The notes under the pieces were generated by a model, which saw only the letters and a program-made list of their open reading frames with translations, made no database searches and had not been told where the DNA came from. From CAWIUB01 sp963839175 (GTDB taxonomy: Bacteria > Actinomycetota > Actinomycetes > Mycobacteriales > Jatrophihabitantaceae): 64,000 bases of DNA. Made by a program: the position numbers and the translations under genes. Positions 58,430 to 64,000 of this stretch are shown here, piece after piece (positions within the stretch are counted from its first letter, which is position 1; each line of letters starts with the position of its first letter). Where the stretch lies: the NCBI GenBank assembly GCA_963839175.1, contig CAWIUB010000013.1, positions 120,827 through 184,826 of the forward strand. The letters are read 5' to 3'.

Positions 58430-59407
58430 TCACGCCACGGTGATGACGACCTTGCCGCGGGCGTGCCCCTGCTCCAGGTGGCGCAGGCCGTCGGCGGTGT
58501 CGGCTAGCGGGTAGGTCCGGTCGAGCACCGGGGTGAGCTTGCCGGCCTGGATGAGCCCGGTGAGGGTGAGCAGGTTCTCCCGCTGCTGTTCGTGCGGGAC
58601 GAGTCGCAGCCGCTCCCGCACCAGCGCGTTGACCACGACCGCGCGAAGGATGGCGCCCACCGCCCCGACCAGGCGGCCGGGTGAGCCGCCGCCGTTGAGC
58701 ACCAGGGTCCCGGTCGGGGTCACTGCCCGGCGCAGCCGGCGCAGCGGCCGGTTGCACACGTTGTCCAGGATCACGGCGTAGCGCGCGGGCCGGTCGGTGA
58801 AGTCCTCCCTGGTGTAGTCGAGGACGTGGGCGGCGCCGAGCGATCGCACCAGCTCCACGTTGCGGGTGCTGCACACCCCGGTGACCTGCGCGCCCAGCGC
58901 CGCCGCGATCTGCACCGCGTAGGTGCCGACGCCGCCGGCGGCCCCGTTGACCAGCACCTGGTGCCCGGCCCGCACCGCACCCACATCCCGGATCGCTCGC
59001 AGCGCGGTCGCCCCCGCCATCGGCACCGCCGCCGCCTGCTCGAAGCTCAGCCCCGCCGGCTTGGGCACCACCTTGTCCGCCTCCGCCCGCGCGTACTCGG
59101 CGAACGCGCCCAGGCAGAAGCCGAACACCTCCTCACCGGGCCGCAGCCCGCGCACGTTCGCGCCGACCGCCGCCACCCGCCCGGCCGCGTCGACCCCGGC
59201 CACCCGGGCCTTCGGCCTTCTCAGCCCCACCCCGCCCATCAGCCGCGCGACCAGAGGGTCGCCTCGCATCACGTGCCAGTCGTACGGGTTGACCGCGGCG
59301 GCGTGCACCCGAACCAGCACCTCGCCGGCCCCCACCTCCGGTACCTCGGTGTCCACCAGCCGCAGCACGTCCGGCGGGCCGAACCGCTCCTGCACGATCG
59401 CCCTCAT
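58430..59407 (-). CDS. MDR-family NAD(P)-dependent oxidoreductase
   Basis: 325 residues from the ATG at 59407 with GGAG 8 bases upstream. Zinc-independent quinone-oxidoreductase type: N-terminal GAGEVLVRVHAAAVNPYDWH, cofactor motif LVNGAAGGVGTYAVQIAAAL, and C-terminal YPLADTADGLRHLEQGHARG with KVVIT. It should reduce quinones or enones with NADPH. It is 194 bases upstream of the thioesterase on the same strand. A functional link is only possible. Confidence 0.92.
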   Translation of the reverse strand: MRAIVQERFGPPDVLRLVDTEVPEVGAGEVLVRVHAAAVNPYDWHVMRGDPLVARLMGGVGLRRPKARVAGVDAAGRVAAVGANVRGLRPGEEVFGFCLGAFAEYARAEADKVVPKPAGLSFEQAAAVPMAGATALRAIRDVGAVRAGHQVLVNGAAGGVGTYAVQIAAALGAQVTGVCSTRNVELVRSLGAAHVLDYTREDFTDRPARYAVILDNVCNRPLRRLRRAVTPTGTLVLNGGGSPGRLVGAVGAILRAVVVNALVRERLRLVPHEQQRENLLTLTGLIQAGKLTPVLDRTYPLADTADGLRHLEQGHARGKVVITVA

Positions 59408-59738
59408 CGGATCTCCATGACGCGCGAGTTCGGTGCGGAATCGATCGGCCGGCCGGACTGATCCAGCACCACTCGCGACGGTAGCCCGGAGCGACCTCGA
59501 TGCGGGCATCGGGGACTACCGCTAGGCGACGCACAGATCTCCCGCGCCGCAGGTAGGTGCGGCATCGTGCACCCCGCCCCCACGCTTGCAGCCGGCCTTC
59601 GTCCAACAGTCGTTCGACCAGCTACTCGACGATCCGGTGGCGCCACACCATGCGACAAATGACGATCAGCGCGAGTATCCGCTCGTGCCGCGATGATGGT
59701 GTCGGGACATGCCGATGACAGCGCGCTAGAGAGCGCGC
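59408..59738. other. 330-bp intergenic, nothing recognised
   Basis: Only short Arg-rich frames without ribosome sites. It holds the promoter area of the oxidoreductase gene and the 3' flank of the Cys-rich small protein gene. No repeat or terminator found. Confidence 0.5.
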
Positions 59739-60059
59739 TCAGGAAGACGCGCGAGTTGCTGAGTGAGGTCCCAAATGCTCGGGACGCAAGTCAGCTCGGT
59801 GCCACGGCAACCCGCGTTGCTGCCACGCCGCGCGGTAGGCGCGAGCGCCCTCAAGAGAGAAGTCGGCATAGCCAAACTCCACGCCACAACACAGACAGAC
59901 GTTGTAGGTGGGGCTATCCCCGCTCTCACCCCAGGGCGGCTCTTCACCGTAGGCAACGCAATCGAGGCCGCAGACGAAGCAGAGGGTTGGGACGTCAGGT
60001 CGGTCGCCGCGTGTTGGCACCGACTCATCATCCCGAGGTTTCTTGAGTTTCACGCACAT
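59739..60059 (-). CDS. Cys-rich small protein, zinc-ribbon-like
   Basis: 106 residues. Two Cys pairs, LCFVCGLDC and NVCLCCGVEFGYAD, around the motif PPWGESGDSPTYNV, then RAYRAAWQQRGLPWH. The same order (CxxCG, PSYxICxCCGxEFG, YRxxWIxxG) is found in a widespread bacterial hypothetical family whose role is unknown. The paired cysteines could bind zinc. It has no close neighbour on this strand. Confidence 0.72.
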   Translation of the reverse strand: MCVKLKKPRDDESVPTRGDRPDVPTLCFVCGLDCVAYGEEPPWGESGDSPTYNVCLCCGVEFGYADFSLEGARAYRAAWQQRGLPWHRADLRPEHLGPHSATRASS

Positions 60060-60191
60060 GCGTCTGCGCGTGCGCTCAGCGGCGCGCCGCTACTGCCGTC
60101 GCTCGTGCGATTTGACTGCCACGCTCTGCCGGTGAGTCATCGCCTCGGGGCTGAAGACCCGGCATGATCGCGGTGGCCTACCGTCAGCGCG

Positions 60192-60683
60192 ATGAGCGGG
60201 TCGGCGCGCGCCGCGGCTTACATCGCGGCTGGTCTCACGTTCGCATCGGCCGCGACCACCGCGTACTGGCTGTTCGGCGGAACAGCGTTCCTCGACACGC
60301 TCGGCGGGTCGCTGGAGCGCCCGGCGCGGGAGCGCAGCAGTGCGGCATTCGCGCTGGCTGCAACTGTCGTGGTCGTCAAGAGTATCGCCGGGGCGCTTGC
60401 GCTGCTCCTGCTCGGTCCGGCCGGGCGTGGATGGCGACTGATCCTTGCCCTGGACATCCTGGCCGCGGCCGTCCTGTGCCTGTGGGGCGCAGCCAACGTC
60501 CTCGTCGGCGCGCTGGTATTGAGCGGCGCGATCGAGCGCGCAGATATCGACCGGCACGCGCTTCGCTGGCATGTATTCCTGTGGGACGCCTGGTTTCTCG
60601 TCTGGGGAATTGCTCTCGCGCTCGCAGTGGCCGGCGCAATCCGCGACCGGCACCGAGGCCGGTCACGCCAGCCGGATTCGTAA
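60192..60683 (+). CDS. DUF3995 membrane protein
   Basis: 163 residues, four hydrophobic segments (AAYIAAGLTFASAATTAYWL, SSAAFALAATVVVVKSIAGA, ILALDILAAAVLCLWGAANV, LVWGIALALAVAGAI). The start AAGLTFASAATTAYWLFGGT and the end HVFLWDAWFLVWGIALALAV are typical DUF3995. Function unknown, and its plus-strand neighbours are also small membrane proteins. Confidence 0.83.
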   Translation: MSGSARAAAYIAAGLTFASAATTAYWLFGGTAFLDTLGGSLERPARERSSAAFALAATVVVVKSIAGALALLLLGPAGRGWRLILALDILAAAVLCLWGAANVLVGALVLSGAIERADIDRHALRWHVFLWDAWFLVWGIALALAVAGAIRDRHRGRSRQPDS

Positions 60684-60795
60684 GTGAGCGCATCTGCCGC
60701 TGTCGTGCTCGTTCCCAGCCGGCCGCCTTCACCGGCGCTGAGCCCGCCTGCGTCATCAGGTCCAGTGCAGTGGGCAACGCTGCTCTTATGGTGGA

Positions 60796-61173
60796 TTGGT
60801 GACTGCTTTGCAGCCTCGACGTGGCCGGCGCCCGGTCCATTGGAGGCTGCTAATCACCGTCTTCGCCGTGGTCGTCGCCGCGGCCGCCGTGTGGCTCTCC
60901 CATGTCGAGGGGCCAGGGTGGGCCGCCGCAGTGCTAATTGGTGCGATGGCTCCGCTAGCTGTTGCCCGTGGGTGGAATCCGCCACGTCGCGGCTACCGGA
61001 TCAGCGTCCTTCTCCTCGCTGCGGCAGTCATCTTGCGCGTCGTGTTCGATTCGCGCGGCGGCCTAGCCGTCGGGCTGATATTGGTCGGCATAGGGATCGG
61101 GTTGAGCGGCTTCATCTTCATGACCAGGCTGCAGTACAGCCCTGACGCGGACGACCCGGAGGTCGACACCTGA
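60796..61173 (+). CDS. Three-span small membrane protein, DUF3017-like
   Basis: 125 residues from TTG 60796 or GTG 60799. Spans at WRLLITVFAVVVAAAAVWLS, WAAAVLIGAMAPLAVARG and ISVLLLAAAVILRVVFDS, plus a fourth near LAVGLILVGIGIGLSGFIFM. An acidic tail (SPDADDPEVDT) ends the protein. Resembles DUF3017 proteins of actinobacteria but the similarity is limited. No function known. Confidence 0.6.
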   Translation: MVTALQPRRGRRPVHWRLLITVFAVVVAAAAVWLSHVEGPGWAAAVLIGAMAPLAVARGWNPPRRGYRISVLLLAAAVILRVVFDSRGGLAVGLILVGIGIGLSGFIFMTRLQYSPDADDPEVDT

Positions 61174-61232
61174 ACCGCATTTGAGGATGCACTCACATCC
61201 CGCGGGTCGCGCCCTCCCAACGAGATCGGGCC

Positions 61233-61823
61233 GTGTCGGCTCCGGGGCGAGATACGACGGTCAGCAGGCGGGCAACGGAGGGCCGAGCGGTCGTGCGGAA
61301 GTCCACGGCGATAATCGCGAGCGTCGGGTGGTTCGCGGTAACCGGTGGGGTAGGCGCCGTGCTTGTACCGTGGTGGCTGACCGGCTGGCGGTTGCGGCAT
61401 CCGCTGCCGTATTGGGGCATCGCGCAGGTCGTCGGCATCGTGATGATCGCCGCTGGTCTGATCCCGCCGGTGCACGTATTCGTGCAGTTCGTGCGTGCAG
61501 GTGGCACGCCCATGCCCGGCGCCATGACCGGCCGCCTGGTGGTCACCGGGTTCAACCGCTACGTGCGCAACCCGATCTATCTCGGCGCGGTGACGATCTT
61601 CACCGGTGAGGCCTTGCTGTTCGGTCAGCTCAGCGTGTTGCTGTATGCAATCGCAGCCTGGGTCGGGACCGCGATCTTCGTGCGCTGGTACGAAGAACCC
61701 GCGTTGACGCACCGATTCGGGCCGGACTACGCCGCCTACCAGCGCGCCGTGCCCGCCTGGCGGCCCCGACTCCATCCCTGGTCTCCAGAAGAAATGCGAC
61801 GAAGGAGAACCGGCGTGACCTAA
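61233..61823 (+). CDS. Isoprenylcysteine carboxylmethyltransferase-like membrane protein
   Basis: 196 residues from a GTG at 61233 (another at 61293 would remove a hydrophilic N-terminus). Four or five hydrophobic spans, then the ICMT/PEMT signature LVVTGFNRYVRNPIYLGAVT, and RWYEEPALTHRFGPDYAAYQ with RAVPAWRPR, which carries the SAM-binding His and Glu region. Bacterial homologs methylate lipids or quinone-like molecules, but most have unknown substrates. Confidence 0.87.
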   Translation: MSAPGRDTTVSRRATEGRAVVRKSTAIIASVGWFAVTGGVGAVLVPWWLTGWRLRHPLPYWGIAQVVGIVMIAAGLIPPVHVFVQFVRAGGTPMPGAMTGRLVVTGFNRYVRNPIYLGAVTIFTGEALLFGQLSVLLYAIAAWVGTAIFVRWYEEPALTHRFGPDYAAYQRAVPAWRPRLHPWSPEEMRRRRTGVT

Positions 61824-62081
61824 CCAGATCGCGCCATCACCCGAGGTGATCTCCCCGAACACCGCGACCGCCGAATCTGGACGCCCATCGCTCAGCGGCG
61901 AGGCGACGTCCACGCTTGGTTATCGTCGCTGTGTCGGCGCCCGTCGCGAGCGACATCGTCGCTACCCGGATCTCAAATGCATCGCGGCCGCGCCTTCGGC
62001 AATTTCATGGGCTTCAACTTCGGCACCGAGGGCAAGCCTATCGACTTGCGGGTCCTGTACGTGTGCGAATTTGCTCGCCTC
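61824..62081. other. 260-bp intergenic, nothing recognised
   Basis: No frame with a ribosome site or coding bias. A plus-strand frame from 61977 overlaps the small minus gene and was judged a shadow. Confidence 0.5.
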
Positions 62082-62297
62082 TTAGCCAGCGTGGCCTTCG
62101 AGTTCCGCAAGGTATGGGTGCTGGCTGGGGCCGGACCGACCCGGGGCTTCGGCGCGGATAACTGGTCTTCGCAGTCTCCGCCCCGGCCTGCACAGTCTGC
62201 GCAGCTGCTTGGCACGTCTGAACTCGTCCGCAGCCGCAATCATCTCGGCGCGGTGTTGCTGGGCCATCTTGGCCAGGATATAGGGGTGGTTGATCAT
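62082..62297 (-). CDS. Small basic protein of unknown function
   Basis: 71 residues from the ATG at 62297, which has a strong AAGGGAGAAG ribosome site 5 bases upstream. Starts MINHPYILAKMAQQHRAEMI and continues with Arg-rich helix AADEFRRAKQLRRLCRPGRR. A 5' motif like NHPYLxxxMAxQHRxEM is common in short actinobacterial proteins, but I cannot name the family. It lies before the OsmC gene but the two genes are 149 bases apart, with OsmC upstream on the same strand. Confidence 0.6.
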   Translation of the reverse strand: MINHPYILAKMAQQHRAEMIAAADEFRRAKQLRRLCRPGRRLRRPVIRAEAPGRSGPSQHPYLAELEGHAG

Positions 62298-62445
62298 GCT
62301 TCTCCCTTGAAATGAACCGCGAGACGCTGCCTTCGTTGGCAAAGCAACGTGCCGGCTTCGGCGTGCGATGGTCGGGCTGCTTGCGAATGGGTGGTGCGGG
62401 CCGAGATCGTCGGTTCGATGGTCGCGCTCGGCCCGCATCTCCGGA

Positions 62446-63015
62446 TCAGTCGGTGGTGACTTCGATGGTGACCGGCACCTGGTTGGTGATGATGTCGTAC
62501 ACGGCCGAACGGGCCCGGGACTGCTCGACGAGCGCGCGCAGCTTCTCGGCTTGGGCGTCGCCCTTCACCGTGAATTGGACGGTGATGTTCTGGTAGCCGT
62601 TGCGTACGTCAGGGTTGAGCCCGAGGATGCCGTTGAGGTCGATGTCGCCGGAGACGGTGGACCGTACTTCGGTGAGCTGGATGCCGCGGGCGGCGGCGAT
62701 GTTGGCTAGGCCGGCGGTCAGGCAGGCGGCCAGGGCGTGCAGGACGAACTCCACCGGGGTAGGTCCGTTGTCCCGGCCGACGAGGACGGCGGGGTGGTCG
62801 GCGTCGAAGTGGAACGTGCGCTCGTGGGCACGCTCCTCCCCGACGCCGAAGTAGCCGTGGATGGTGCTGCGATTGTGGGTCCCGTTGATCCACGCGTTGT
62901 TGGCGCGGAACTGGAACTTCGCCGCCTCGGGCGCGGCCTTGACCGCGTCGAGTGTGGCGAACAGGGTTGCCGTGTCGACGCCGTTGCGCATCGACCCATC
63001 GACCGTGGTCGTCAT
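62446..63015 (-). CDS. OsmC-family peroxiredoxin-like protein
   Basis: 189 residues. TFHFDADHPAVLVGRDNGPT precedes the OsmC core PVEFVLHALAACLTAGLANI with the first conserved Cys. The peroxidatic second Cys position (usually later in the core) was not found, as in OsmC-like proteins of unknown role. OsmC proteins reduce organic hydroperoxides using two cysteines, so activity here may differ. Leads a minus-strand group with the FAD monooxygenase upstream by 67 bases. Confidence 0.87.
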   Translation of the reverse strand: MTTTVDGSMRNGVDTATLFATLDAVKAAPEAAKFQFRANNAWINGTHNRSTIHGYFGVGEERAHERTFHFDADHPAVLVGRDNGPTPVEFVLHALAACLTAGLANIAAARGIQLTEVRSTVSGDIDLNGILGLNPDVRNGYQNITVQFTVKGDAQAEKLRALVEQSRARSAVYDIITNQVPVTIEVTTD

Positions 63016-63082
63016 TGTTCCGGTTTCCTTTCGGTGTCGTCCTGCGCGGGCGCGCAGGGCTGGTGGTGCGCCTGGCGCTGCG

Positions 63083-64000
63083 TCAGGCGGCGGCGAACTC
63101 GCGCTCGCCGGGAACTGGGCGGGCGGCCATCTGGGCCGCCTCGACGTCGATCGCCGCGCTGAGGCGCTTCTGCAGTTCGACGAACTCCGGTGCGGGCGGG
63201 TAGCTGGCCAGGGCGCAGGTCAGCTCGAAGATGTCGCGCAGCGCTGCGTCGCGCCGGCGTTGATAGCCGGCCAGCGCGATACCTTCGTCCGACTCGCCAC
63301 GCAATGCGCGGTCGAGTGCGACAGCGAGCAGTTCGGCGTCGCGGTAAGCGTCGCTGAGGCCGTGGCCGGTCACCGCGTCGCGGTGGTAGCCGGCATCACC
63401 GACTAACGCCCAGCCCGGCCCATGCGCACGGCGCAGGTAGTTGGGCATGTGAAGCATGCCGGTGACCGCGGCGGTGCGTCGCGCGCCTTCCAGCCGTCCT
63501 GCCAACTCAGGGGCGGACCGCTGGAGGTTGGTGGTGAAGGCATCCTCGCGGGAGGCCGCCATGCGACGGGCGGTGCGGGCGTCTGCGGAGGGGCTACCTA
63601 TCCAGATGCAGGCCTCGTCGTGGTGGGTGGGGAACACGCCGGTGAGCGCGCGATCCGCGACGATCAGTTCGATGCCGGACCACGGCACACCCCCGTAGTA
63701 CGCGTACTGGACGGCGCCGGCAGCACCCCGATCCTCGATGAAATCGGCGCCGACCGAGCGAGCGACCCGGGACCGCAGCCCATCCGCGCCGACCACAAAC
63801 CGGGCATCGATCTCCAACTCCGCACCGGTGCCGTCGTGCCCGTACACCCCGAGTGCGCGGCCGGTGTCGTCGAGCCGCACTCCGGAAACCGTCACGCCGA
63901 GTCGCATACTAACGCCGGCTGTGGCGGCCGCCTCAGCGACGATGGTGTCCAGAATGTAGCGACGCGGCGCGACCAGCAGATCGACCCCCGACCGTTGCTT
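63083..64000 (-). CDS. FAD-dependent aromatic monooxygenase, 5' part outside window
   Basis: The frame is open to the end of the window, so the N-terminal GxGxxG FAD motif is outside. Visible are the GD-type motif RFVVGADGLRSRVARSVGAD and the second FAD motif WALVGDAGYHRDAVTGHGLS, with AYRDAELLAVALDRAL. These are typical of flavin monooxygenases of the p-hydroxybenzoate hydroxylase or geranylgeranyl-reductase-like group. Substrate unknown. The OsmC gene follows 67 bases downstream. Confidence 0.9.
   Translation of the reverse strand, partial: KQRSGVDLLVAPRRYILDTIVAEAAATAGVSMRLGVTVSGVRLDDTGRALGVYGHDGTGAELEIDARFVVGADGLRSRVARSVGADFIEDRGAAGAVQYAYYGGVPWSGIELIVADRALTGVFPTHHDEACIWIGSPSADARTARRMAASREDAFTTNLQRSAPELAGRLEGARRTAAVTGMLHMPNYLRRAHGPGWALVGDAGYHRDAVTGHGLSDAYRDAELLAVALDRALRGESDEGIALAGYQRRRDAALRDIFELTCALASYPPAPEFVELQKRLSAAIDVEAAQMAARPVPGEREFAAA

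Noticed and set aside
61977..62315. 112-codon plus-strand frame
   Set aside because: It is antisense to a small gene with a much better ribosome site.
1..64000. tRNA, rRNA or CRISPR loci
   Set aside because: No T-loop or anticodon arm patterns, no rRNA-like sequence and no regularly spaced direct repeats were seen.

Overview
The window is high-GC DNA from an actinobacterium. Evidence: very strong G/C third-position bias, many GTG starts with GGAG-type ribosome sites, GTGA/ATGA start-stop overlaps, leaderless-looking promoters, and a gene block (acn, NlpC/P60 hydrolase, moxR, DUF58, VWA, fabG, inhA, hemH, nfeD, stomatin) in the same order as the Mycobacterium tuberculosis Rv1475c-Rv1488 neighbourhood. 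The moaA gene, which is not part of that mycobacterial order as I know it, and the surrounding accessory genes argue for a non-mycobacterial actinomycete. The genus cannot be fixed from the sequence alone.

Layout. 1-1.75 kb: end of an ABC exporter and a Phd-VapC-like toxin-antitoxin pair. 1.8-6.6 kb (minus): a XylF-type sugar ABC operon (binding protein, ATPase, permease, ROK repressor) with a strong hairpin after the binding-protein gene. 6.7-20.4 kb: aconitase (minus), then the plus-strand block for cell-wall hydrolysis, molybdopterin (moaA), MoxR/DUF58/VWA, fatty-acid reduction (fabG, inhA), haem (hemH) and an NfeD/stomatin pair. 20.5-21.7 kb: Ni/Co permease behind a metal-regulator-like dyad. 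21.7-26.2 kb (minus): TOBE regulator, modA, modB, modC and an Eis-like acetyltransferase. 26.2-32.9 kb: CPBP protease, DUF4395, YceI, citrate synthase with two paralogous membrane proteins, acyl-CoA dehydrogenase and a hotdog thioesterase.

33-44.1 kb is a signalling island: a NarL-type regulator, a receiver-only protein, a FAD oxidoreductase, a GAF histidine kinase, a MacB/FtsX-like ABC exporter, a response regulator fused to a class III nucleotidyl cyclase and, divergently, a cyclic-nucleotide-binding protein overlapping an MBL-fold hydrolase. Together these could make, sense and degrade a cyclic nucleotide under two-component control. This is the best candidate here for an undescribed system.

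44.2-57.6 kb is accessory and decaying: an ECF sigma/anti-sigma/ABC operon with several apparent frameshifts, an IS1380-family remnant lodged between its permeases, a cyclic-2,3-diphosphoglycerate-synthetase-like GTPase, a second VapBC pair, and a Tat-exported multicopper oxidase split by a complete insertion sequence with 18-bp perfect inverted ends and also frameshifted. 57.8-64 kb holds small metabolic and membrane genes (FlK-like thioesterase, MDR oxidoreductase, DUF3995, ICMT-like, OsmC, and a FAD monooxygenase running off the edge). No rRNA, tRNA or CRISPR array was seen.
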